Of a DNA stretch of 11,698 bases, positions 5,175 to 11,698 are shown one piece after another; position 1 is the stretch's first letter, and each line of letters opens with the position of its first letter. Source of the DNA: DSNY01 sp016861185 (GTDB lineage: Bacteria; Pseudomonadota; Gammaproteobacteria; Burkholderiales; Burkholderiaceae_F); the NCBI GenBank assembly GCA_030263275.1, contig SZOR01000122.1:1-11698 (forward strand). Reading direction: 5' to 3'. The notes below the pieces were generated by a model that did not search any database, was not told where the DNA came from, and was given only the letters and a program-made list of their open reading frames with translations. The translations under genes and the position numbers were made by a program.

Positions 5175-6242
5175 ATGAATCCGATACAACCGATCACCGG
5201 ACGGAAGATCCGTTTTGCCCTCGTGGGTTGCGGACGAATCTCTCGCAATCACATCGAAGCGATGAGGAGGCACGCCGACAATGCCGATCTCGTCGCGGTG
5301 TGCGATACGAACGAGACCGCTTTGGAGGCCGCCGTCAAAGCGACTGGCGCCGAAGGCTATTGGCGCTACGAAGATCTGCTCGCGCGCGAGGACATCGACG
5401 CCGTGATTCTCGCGACGCCGAGCGGTCTGCACCCTGAACAGACCATTGCAGCCGCCCAGGCGGGCAAGCACGTGGTCAGCGAGAAGCCGATGGCGACGCG
5501 CTGGGGTGACGGCAAGCGAATGGTTGCCGCGTGCGACGCGGCGGGCGTGCATCTATTCGTCGTGAAGCAGAACCGCCGGAATGCCACGCTGCAGATGCTC
5601 AAGCGGGCGGTGGAGGAAAAGCGCTTCGGGCGAATCTTCATGGTCACGCTCAACGTGTTCTGGACGCGCCCGCAGGAGTACTACGACAGTGCCAAGTGGC
5701 GCGGTACGTGGGAGTTCGACGGCGGGGCATTCATGAACCAGGCAAGCCACTACGTCGACCTTCTAGACTGGCTGATTGGCGCGGTCGAGAGCGTGCAGTG
5801 TTTCACTGCCACTCTCGACCGCGACATCGAAGTCGAGGACACCGGCGTCATGGCGATACGCTGGCGCACCGGGACGCTGGGCACGATGAACGTCACGATG
5901 CTGACGTACCCGAGGAACTTCGAGGGATCGATCACCATCCTCGGAGAGAAGGGCACGGTTCGCGTCGGGGGTGTCGCAGTCAATGAGATCCAGCATTGGG
6001 AGTTCGCAGAGATGAGACCCGAGGACGATCTGGTCAGGCAGGCGAACTACGAGACGACTTCCGTTTACGGCTTCGGGCATCCCCTGTACTACGACAACGT
6101 GATCAAGGTGATGCGCGGTGAAGCCGAACCGGAGACAGACGGCAGGGAAGGCCTGCGATCCCTGGAAATCCTGGTTGCCGCGTACCTTTCGGCGCGCGAT
6201 GGCCGCCGCGTGGCGTTGCCGCTCGACTACATCGCCCGATGA
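5175..6242 (+). CDS. wlbA: UDP-N-acetyl-2-amino-2-deoxy-D-glucuronate 3-dehydrogenase (WlbA/WbpB family)
   Basis: Gfo/Idh/MocA-family oxidoreductase expected to oxidise C3 of UDP-GlcNAc-uronic acid with NAD, making the 3-keto substrate for amination. The 355-residue protein begins its Rossmann fold with IRFALVGCGRISRNHIEAM at 12-30. The family motif EKP is at 103-105, and NQASHYVDLLDWLIG at 188-202 is the conserved substrate-domain helix with His192. The ATG at 5175 is preceded by GGGAAGGAA, a strong ribosome site, and matches the family N-terminus. It overlaps wlbB by four bases (ATGA) and leads an operon with wlbB and wlbC, the same trio used by Bordetella wlb and Pseudomonas wbp loci. The UDP-GlcNAc 6-dehydrogenase that would supply its substrate is not in the window. 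Confidence 0.92.
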   Translation: MNPIQPITGRKIRFALVGCGRISRNHIEAMRRHADNADLVAVCDTNETALEAAVKATGAEGYWRYEDLLAREDIDAVILATPSGLHPEQTIAAAQAGKHVVSEKPMATRWGDGKRMVAACDAAGVHLFVVKQNRRNATLQMLKRAVEEKRFGRIFMVTLNVFWTRPQEYYDSAKWRGTWEFDGGAFMNQASHYVDLLDWLIGAVESVQCFTATLDRDIEVEDTGVMAIRWRTGTLGTMNVTMLTYPRNFEGSITILGEKGTVRVGGVAVNEIQHWEFAEMRPEDDLVRQANYETTSVYGFGHPLYYDNVIKVMRGEAEPETDGREGLRSLEILVAAYLSARDGRRVALPLDYIAR

Positions 6243-6826
6243 GCAGCGTGTTCATTCATCCAAGCGCGATCGTCGACGAGGGTGCTCGCATCGGCGAAGG
6301 GACGCGGATCTGGCACTTCGTTCACGTGTGCGGCGGCGCGCAGATCGGGCGTCACTGCTCCCTTGGCCAGAACGTGTTCGTGGGCAACAAGGTCCGCATC
6401 GGCGATCGCGTCAAGATTCAAAACAACGTCTCCGTGTACGACAACGTCACGCTCGAAGACGACGTGTTCTGCGGACCGAGCATGGTCTTTACCAATGTCT
6501 ACAATCCGCGCGCCGCGATCGAGCGGAAGAGCGAATACCGCGACACGCTCGTTAGACGCGGTGCGACGCTCGGGGCGAACTGCACGATCGTTTGCGGTGT
6601 GACCGTCGGCGAGTACGCGTTCGTGGGCGCCGGCGCCGTGGTCAACCGAGACGTGCCGGACTTCGCGCTGGTCGTGGGAGTCCCGGCGAGGCAGGTCGGA
6701 TGGATGAGCCGCCACGGGGAACAACTCGGCCTGCCGCTTGCCGGGAGCGGGGAGGCCACGTGCCCGCACACCGGTGATCGCTACAGGCTGGTGGACGGGC
6801 GCGTCACGCTTGTGGCGGTTACGTAG
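6239..6826 (+). CDS. wlbB: UDP-2-acetamido-3-amino-2,3-dideoxy-glucuronate N-acetyltransferase (WlbB/WbpD family)
   Basis: Left-handed beta-helix acetyltransferase that uses acetyl-CoA to acetylate the 3-amino group made by WlbC. The 195 residues show repeated hexapeptide units through most of the protein: AIVDEGARIGEGTRIWHFVHV, AQIGRHCSLGQNVFVG and KVRIGDRVKIQNNVSVYDNVTLEDDVFCG, then CTIVCGVTVGEYAFVGAGAVV. The loop FTNVYNPRA at 84-92 matches the WbpD family's substrate-binding loop. The C-terminal 30 residues carry CPHTGDRYRL, a common tail in this family. The start ATG overlaps the wlbA stop (ATGA), implying translational coupling. It probably acts as a cytoplasmic trimer, as known for relatives. 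Its position between the dehydrogenase and the aminotransferase supports the assignment. Confidence 0.92.
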   Translation: MSSVFIHPSAIVDEGARIGEGTRIWHFVHVCGGAQIGRHCSLGQNVFVGNKVRIGDRVKIQNNVSVYDNVTLEDDVFCGPSMVFTNVYNPRAAIERKSEYRDTLVRRGATLGANCTIVCGVTVGEYAFVGAGAVVNRDVPDFALVVGVPARQVGWMSRHGEQLGLPLAGSGEATCPHTGDRYRLVDGRVTLVAVT

Positions 6827-6850
6827 GTGGGCCAAACAGGGAGAGGGACG

Positions 6851-7975
6851 GTGGAGTTCATTGACTTGAAGGCGCAGTACAAGGCGCTGAGGCCGGAAAT
6901 CCTCGAGCGGGTCGAGCGGGTGTTCGAGCACGGCCAGTTCATCCTTGGTCCGGAGGTCCGGGAACTCGAGGAAAGGCTTGCCGCTTACACGGGTGCAAAG
7001 CACTGCATCACGGTCGCTTCTGGTACAGAGGCTCTGCTGATCGCGTTGATGGCGCTCGACATCAGGCCCGGGGACGAGGTGATCACTACGCCGTTTACGT
7101 TCGTGGCCACTGCGGAGATGATCGTGCTGGCCGGCGCGAAACCCGTGTTCGTGGACGTCGAACCCGACACCTGCAACATCGACGCCTCGAAGATCGAAGC
7201 CAAGGTTACGCCGCGGACGAGAGCGATCATGCCGGTCTCGCTGTACGGGCAGCCGGCGGACATGGACGAGATCAACGCCATCGCGGACCGACACGGACTC
7301 GCAGTCATCGAGGACGCGGCGCAGAGCTTCGGCGCCGAGTACAAGGGAAGGAAGAGTTGCCACCTGTCAACGATTGGCGCAACGAGCTTCTTTCCAAGCA
7401 AGCCGCTTGGGTGCTACGGCGACGGCGGTGCACTTTTCACGGACGACGATCGCCTGGCGAAAGCGATGCGCGAGATCCGCGTGCACGGTCAGGAGAGCCG
7501 CTACCACCATACGCGGATCGGTGTTGGCGGCCGCATGGACACGTTGCAGTGTGCAATCGTGCTAGCGAAGCTCGACCGCTTTGGATGGGAGATCGAGCGG
7601 CGCCTGCAGATTGGTGCACGCTATAACGAACTGTTCGCGGACCTGCCCGTCGGAACACGTGCCGTTGTTCAGAGAGGAGATCGGACATCCGTGTTCGCCC
7701 AGTACACGTTGATCTCTGATCGCCGCCAAGCGCTTCTGGACGGTCTGAAGGCCGCCGGCGTTCCTACGGCCATCCATTACCCGCGGCCGCTCAATGAGCA
7801 ACCGGCGTACCGCCACCTCTGCTGCGAAAACTGTACGCCGGTGTCCTCCCTGCTGGCGCAACAGGTGTTTAGCCTCCCTATGCATGCCGATCTGTCGCCG
7901 GAAGATCAGGATCGCATCGCATCGGTCGTGAAAGCGACGCTCGTCGGCAGCGTTCGGGGCAGGAAGGCAGCGTGA
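6851..7975 (+). CDS. wlbC: UDP-2-acetamido-2-deoxy-3-oxo-D-glucuronate aminotransferase (WlbC/WbpE family)
   Basis: PLP-dependent DegT/DnrJ/EryC1 sugar aminotransferase that places an amino group at C3 of the WlbA product, with glutamate as usual donor. From the GTG at 6851 the protein is 374 residues. It has SGTEAL at 57-62 for cofactor phosphate, EDAAQSFGA at 154-162 with Asp155 for the pyridine nitrogen, and FFPSKPLGCYGDGGA with the Schiff-base lysine at 184. HYPRPLNEQPAY near the C-terminus is typical of the WlbC/WbpE type. An earlier GTG at 6827, directly after the wlbB stop, is in frame. The 6851 start is preferred because GGGAGAGGG lies just before it and MEFIDLK is the usual family beginning. 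Confidence 0.93.
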   Translation: MEFIDLKAQYKALRPEILERVERVFEHGQFILGPEVRELEERLAAYTGAKHCITVASGTEALLIALMALDIRPGDEVITTPFTFVATAEMIVLAGAKPVFVDVEPDTCNIDASKIEAKVTPRTRAIMPVSLYGQPADMDEINAIADRHGLAVIEDAAQSFGAEYKGRKSCHLSTIGATSFFPSKPLGCYGDGGALFTDDDRLAKAMREIRVHGQESRYHHTRIGVGGRMDTLQCAIVLAKLDRFGWEIERRLQIGARYNELFADLPVGTRAVVQRGDRTSVFAQYTLISDRRQALLDGLKAAGVPTAIHYPRPLNEQPAYRHLCCENCTPVSSLLAQQVFSLPMHADLSPEDQDRIASVVKATLVGSVRGRKAA

Positions 7976-8003
7976 GCCGGTCTGTGTAGGCCGGGCCCAA
8001 GCG

Positions 8004-9254
8004 GTGAGGTTCTCGGCTGTTTTCGTCGGCGATGCCGCACGGCTGACTTTGGCGACGATTGTCGCCAACCTCGTTATCGTTGCTGCACTTCCGTTGCTCT
8101 CCCGTCTGTATCGGCCGCTGGACTTCGGCAACTATGGGACGGTCGCGGCCGTCGCCGCTGCAGCCGCGGGCGCCGCTGCCGCCCGTTTCGATCTTGCGAT
8201 GCTCTCAGCCACGTCGCGCCGCGCAGTCGATCGATGCTTTGCCGCTGCCGTCGTGTTCCTGCCGCTATCCGCCCTGGTTGTCGCGCTGCTGGGTGCCTTG
8301 GTCGTGCCTGCTGCCGGGGGTGGGATGACTGCCGGCCTGGCAGCCTTGGCCGCCGCAGCCATCGTCACTTGCGCCGGGTTGATGCAGGTGCTGCGGTGCT
8401 GGCGACTGGCCCGCTCGGACGTCCGATCTGCCATGGGCGGGACGGTCGCCAATAGCACGGTGCGCACGGCCGCCCAGCTTGCGCTGGCGCTGCCGGCAAG
8501 CGGCGCTGCCGGTCTCGTGGTCGGCGAGTGTGTGGGGCGGATCGCCGGGGCCATCTACATGATCCGCGGGCGCGCACGGCGTCTGAGACGGGCGCTTCAA
8601 CTCGTCAAGCGGCTGCCGTCGACGTTGCGAGCAAACCGAAACCACATCGTCTACGGCGTGCCCTCGTCGATCGTCGATTCGCTCGGTTACGTCGTGCTGG
8701 TTCCGGTGGTTGCCCATGCGTTCGGCGTCGCGGTGGCAGGGCTCGTCGCGATGGCTGTTCGACTGCTTTCGCTACCGAGCCAGATGATCAGCGGCAATGT
8801 CGGCGATACGCTTCAGCGCGAGCTCGCGCTTCGCGCTGTGCGCGCGACCGGCAACTGCGCATCGTTGCTGCGAACGTCGCTGTGGCGCCTACTGGGACTC
8901 GGGGCCGTGCTCGTGGGGCCGATTGCGTTGCTGGCGCCGTGGTACGTCGTGCCCCTGCTCGGCGACGCGTGGCGCGACATGATTCCGGTGATGCCATGGC
9001 TGGGCATGCAGTGGGCGCTCGGGTTTGCGATTGCGCCACTGTCGCGCGTACTGCTCGTCGGCGACGGACAGCGCCAGAAACTGCTGTATGACCTGGTCGC
9101 CGCCACGCTGCCCGCCGGCCTTCTGCTGTGGGCGGCGGATCGGGGGCTGGTGGATGCGATCGCAGCCTATAGCGCCGGCCACATCGTGGCCTATGCGCTC
9201 TATTGGGTTCTGATCTTGCGTTGCGCGCAGCGCCTCGATTGCGCGAAAGCCTGA
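8004..9254 (+). CDS. wzx: Polysaccharide flippase, Wzx/MOP family
   Basis: Integral inner-membrane protein expected to flip lipid-linked oligosaccharide repeat units to the periplasm. The 416-residue length suits the family. Hydrophobic segments recur along the sequence, for example at about 10-33, 75-105, 110-127, 150-167, 222-245, 290-315, 325-345 and 360-410, so ten to twelve membrane passes are plausible. The N-terminal LPLLSRLYRPLDFGNYGTVAA is a hallmark of Wzx-like proteins. The middle is unusually alanine-rich. The start is a GTG at 8004, 28 bases after wlbC, with no recognisable ribosome site, and I see no better start in frame. asnB follows after two bases. The substrate cannot be read from the sequence; the surrounding genes suggest a diacetamido-uronic acid-containing unit. 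Confidence 0.85.
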   Translation: MRFSAVFVGDAARLTLATIVANLVIVAALPLLSRLYRPLDFGNYGTVAAVAAAAAGAAAARFDLAMLSATSRRAVDRCFAAAVVFLPLSALVVALLGALVVPAAGGGMTAGLAALAAAAIVTCAGLMQVLRCWRLARSDVRSAMGGTVANSTVRTAAQLALALPASGAAGLVVGECVGRIAGAIYMIRGRARRLRRALQLVKRLPSTLRANRNHIVYGVPSSIVDSLGYVVLVPVVAHAFGVAVAGLVAMAVRLLSLPSQMISGNVGDTLQRELALRAVRATGNCASLLRTSLWRLLGLGAVLVGPIALLAPWYVVPLLGDAWRDMIPVMPWLGMQWALGFAIAPLSRVLLVGDGQRQKLLYDLVAATLPAGLLLWAADRGLVDAIAAYSAGHIVAYALYWVLILRCAQRLDCAKA

Positions 9255-9256
9255 GA

Positions 9257-11059
9257 ATGTGCGGCATCGCAGGCATCGTCGGCTCTGGCGTGGTCGACCG
9301 GTCAGCCCAAGTGTCAAAGATGCTCGATCTGGTCGCGCATCGTGGGCCCGATGGCCGAGGCCAATGGAGCGGACCCGGAGTCGAGTTCGGCCACGTGCGG
9401 TTGGCAATTGTCGATCGCAGCCACGATGCGGACCAGCCGATGTTCGCTGGCGGCGGCGAGGCCGCGATCGTCTTCAACGGTCAGATCTACAACCACGTCG
9501 AATTGCGCCGCGAACTGGAAATGCTGGGCCGCACGTTCCGCACGCGATCCGATACCGAGGTGCTGCTGCAGGCTTACCTGCAATGGGGCATTGATTGCTT
9601 GCCGCGGCTCAACGGCATGTGGGCTTTTGCGCTGGCGGACTTGAGTCGGCAGCGCGTGCTCTGCGCGCGCGATCGTTTCGGCGTGAAGCCTCTCTTCCTG
9701 CTCCAGGAGTCCGGACTGTTCGCGTTCGCTTCCGAAGCCAAGCAGTTGCTCGGCTTGGCGCCGCGGCGCGCGCCGGATCTGCGCATGCTGGCGGAGTTCG
9801 CGCTGGCCGGGCTGACGGATCACGAGACGTCGACCTGCTTCGAGGGCCTGCAACGGCTTGGCGCAGGGCGGTGGGTCGAAGTCGACCTGGATGGTCGGTG
9901 CGTCGACGAGGGTACGTGGTACTCGTTGACGGTGGCCTTGGCGGAGCGCCCCGCCAGCAGCGCAGAGGAGTACGCATCGTTGTTCGACGACGCGGTCCGT
10001 CTGCGGCTCCGTTCCGACGTGCCAGTGGGAACCTGCCTGTCCGGCGGGCTCGACAGTTCGAATGTCGCCGCCAGCGCGGCACCGGCCTACACAGCGTCTG
10101 GCGGCGACGCGATGCACGCGATCACGGCTTCCTCCGAAGATCCCCGCAACGACGAGCGCGAGATCGCCGGTCACGTTGTGCACCACCTCGGACTGCGCTG
10201 GACGGTGGTGCAGCCGACGTACGACGACTTCGTGGCCATCTGGGAGCGTATGCACTGGCACCAGGACGAGCCCGTCGGCGGTCCTTCACTCGTCATGCAG
10301 TGGTACGTCATGCAAGCGGCGCGACAGTGCGGGCTGATCGTGATGCTTGACGGTCAAGGGGGCGACGAGACGCTGCTCGGCTACGACCGTTACTGGCCGG
10401 CGCTGCTCGCCGCTGAACGTCATCGCACCGGTTGGGGCGGGCTCCTAGCCTCCGTAGGCAGGCTCCTTCGGCACAATGACGCGATGACGGTCGGGCGCCT
10501 GGCGGCGTACGCGGTCGGAGGAAAGATGGGCCGCTGGCGCGAACGTCTCTACCGGCTGCGTGCGCCGGGCCTTGCGATAAGCAGGCCGGTGACCGTGCTC
10601 GACGACTACGGACGCTGCGCTTGTCACCCGGTTCGGCTCGCTCAGCTTGAGATCACCCGCACCAGTCTGCCGGCGCTGCTGCGCTACGAGGATCGCAATT
10701 CCATGGCGCACGGTGTCGAGGCCCGCCTTCCGTTCCTCGACTATCGCGTCGTCGAGTGCGCGCTGGCGTTGCCGCCCGCTGAAAGGACTCGCGACGGCTG
10801 GTCCAAGTGGCCGCTACGCCAGGTGCTCGGGCGTCGCCTCCCGGGATCCGTGCGCTGGCGCCGCAACAAGCTGGGCTTCAACGCGCCGGATCGCCTGTGG
10901 TTGCCCAAAGCTAAGGATATGATGCGCGCCGACATCCGCGGGTCGCGCCTCGTGCGCGAACTGTTTGGTGGCCGTATCCCTGACAGCGAACGCGTCGAAC
11001 CTTCCGTCTTCTGGCGACTCGCCAGCATCGCGTGCTGGGAACGCATCTTCGGCCTTTAG
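9257..11059 (+). CDS. asnB: AsnB-like glutamine-dependent amidotransferase
   Basis: Class II glutamine amidotransferase fused to an ATP-dependent synthetase domain, 600 residues. The N-terminal glutaminase domain begins MCGIAGIVG with nucleophile Cys2 after initiator removal. It also carries HRGPDG at 28-33, NGQIYN at 74-79 and RDRFGVKPL at 138-146. The ATP-pyrophosphatase signature LSGGLDSS is at 261-268, and GQGGDETLLGYDRY lies near residue 377. The frame is open further upstream, but Cys2 fixes the ATG at 9257, two bases after wzx. In surface-glycan clusters such proteins (WbpS type) are thought to amidate uronic acids. Given wlbABC beside it, amidation of a 2,3-diacetamido-uronic acid is a reasonable inference; true asparagine synthesis cannot be excluded. 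Confidence 0.9.
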   Translation: MCGIAGIVGSGVVDRSAQVSKMLDLVAHRGPDGRGQWSGPGVEFGHVRLAIVDRSHDADQPMFAGGGEAAIVFNGQIYNHVELRRELEMLGRTFRTRSDTEVLLQAYLQWGIDCLPRLNGMWAFALADLSRQRVLCARDRFGVKPLFLLQESGLFAFASEAKQLLGLAPRRAPDLRMLAEFALAGLTDHETSTCFEGLQRLGAGRWVEVDLDGRCVDEGTWYSLTVALAERPASSAEEYASLFDDAVRLRLRSDVPVGTCLSGGLDSSNVAASAAPAYTASGGDAMHAITASSEDPRNDEREIAGHVVHHLGLRWTVVQPTYDDFVAIWERMHWHQDEPVGGPSLVMQWYVMQAARQCGLIVMLDGQGGDETLLGYDRYWPALLAAERHRTGWGGLLASVGRLLRHNDAMTVGRLAAYAVGGKMGRWRERLYRLRAPGLAISRPVTVLDDYGRCACHPVRLAQLEITRTSLPALLRYEDRNSMAHGVEARLPFLDYRVVECALALPPAERTRDGWSKWPLRQVLGRRLPGSVRWRRNKLGFNAPDRLWLPKAKDMMRADIRGSRLVRELFGGRIPDSERVEPSVFWRLASIACWERIFGL

Positions 11060-11075
11060 CGAAACCATAGAGAAA

Positions 11076-11698
11076 ATGTACCGAGATCGACGCATCGGTG
11101 TCGTGGTGCCCGCCTACAACGAAGAAACACAGATCGCGCGTGTGGTCGACACCATGCCCGCTTTCGTCGACGACCTCATCATCGTCAACGACTGCAGTCG
11201 CGACCGCACCGCTGAGGTCGTGCGCGCGCTGCAGGCGAACCATCCCCGTATACGCTTGCTCGAGCATGCCGTGAATCAGGGGGTCGGCGGTGCGATCGCC
11301 ACCGGCTACGAGTGGGCGCGCGACAATGGTGTCGATATCGCTGTCGTGATGGCGGGCGATGGCCAGATGGACCCCGGGGATTTGCCCGCGCTGCTTGATC
11401 CGGTCGTGGACGACGTGGCGGACTACACGAAGGGCAACCGACTCGTGACGGGCGACGCCTTCCGCAAGATTCCGAAAGTGCGCTTTTTCGGCAACGCCGC
11501 CCTGTCGCTGCTGACGAAGATTGCCTCCGGCTACTGGCGCGTGGCTGATTCGCAAACGGGCTATACCGCCATCAACCGCCGCGCACTGAGAGCCATCGAC
11601 TGGCAGACGATGTACAAACGTTACGGCCAGCCCAACGATCTGTTGGTCAAGCTCAACGTGCACAACATGCGCGTCAAGGACGTCCCGGTCGAACCCGT
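11076..11698 (+). CDS. Family 2 glycosyltransferase, 3' end beyond right edge
   Basis: GT-A fold glycosyltransferase related to dolichyl- and undecaprenyl-phosphate sugar transferases. An uninterrupted frame of 207 codons runs from the ATG at 11076 off the right edge. It opens with IGVVVPAYNEETQIARVV (7-24). IIVNDCSRDRT (35-45) supplies the nucleotide-binding Asp39. The metal-site region is AGDGQMDPGDLP at 93-104 with Asp95 and Asp99, and VADSQTGYTAINRRAL at about 156-171 is the acceptor-loop signature of this subgroup. No membrane segment is visible in the part present. It starts 16 bases after asnB with only an AGAGA ribosome site, so it belongs to the same operon. It could transfer a sugar to the lipid carrier or extend the repeat unit; the sugar is unknown. 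Confidence 0.9.
   Translation, partial: MYRDRRIGVVVPAYNEETQIARVVDTMPAFVDDLIIVNDCSRDRTAEVVRALQANHPRIRLLEHAVNQGVGGAIATGYEWARDNGVDIAVVMAGDGQMDPGDLPALLDPVVDDVADYTKGNRLVTGDAFRKIPKVRFFGNAALSLLTKIASGYWRVADSQTGYTAINRRALRAIDWQTMYKRYGQPNDLLVKLNVHNMRVKDVPVEP

Noticed and set aside
1..11698. CRISPR array, tRNA or rRNA genes, insertion-sequence transposase
   Set aside because: I saw no regularly spaced repeats, no tRNA-like cloverleaf or rRNA signature, and no transposase or integrase motifs in any frame.

Overview
The window is GC-rich, densely coded Gram-negative DNA. The protein sequences look betaproteobacterial: the HldD closely resembles Burkholderiales-type HldD, and the heptose kinase and adenylyltransferase are two separate genes instead of a fused HldE. 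This assignment rests on recognising protein families by eye, without a database search.

Left half (1-4849, minus strand, read right to left): an operon carrying all five steps from sedoheptulose 7-phosphate to ADP-L-glycero-beta-D-manno-heptose, the inner-core lipopolysaccharide sugar. The order is gmhA, rfaE1 (hldA), [two toxin-antitoxin pairs], hldD, gmhB, rfaE2 (hldC, cut by the left edge). Two co-oriented type II toxin-antitoxin modules sit between rfaE1 and hldD: an RHH antitoxin with a ParE/RelE-like toxin, and a VapBC pair. Each has its own palindrome-associated promoter candidate. A short broken copy of the hldD 5' end lies between the modules, so vapBC is flanked by imperfect 42-bp direct repeats. 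A TGGGGTCAGA-type palindromic motif fills the hldD-gmhB gap.

Middle (4850-5174): a 325-bp divergent intergenic region with promoter-like and hairpin elements and no gene.

Right half (5175-11698, plus strand): a surface-polysaccharide (probably O-antigen) cluster. It starts with wlbA, wlbB and wlbC (dehydrogenase, N-acetyltransferase, aminotransferase for UDP-2,3-diacetamido-uronic acid). A Wzx-type flippase, an AsnB-like glutamine amidotransferase and a family 2 glycosyltransferase (cut by the right edge) follow. The set predicts a glycan containing a 2,3-diacetamido-2,3-dideoxy-hexuronic acid, perhaps amidated to a uronamide by the AsnB-like protein.

Together the window links inner-core heptose supply with O-chain precursor synthesis and export. 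The most unusual part is the toxin-antitoxin block inside the heptose operon, together with the duplicated hldD 5' end and the operator-like palindromes.
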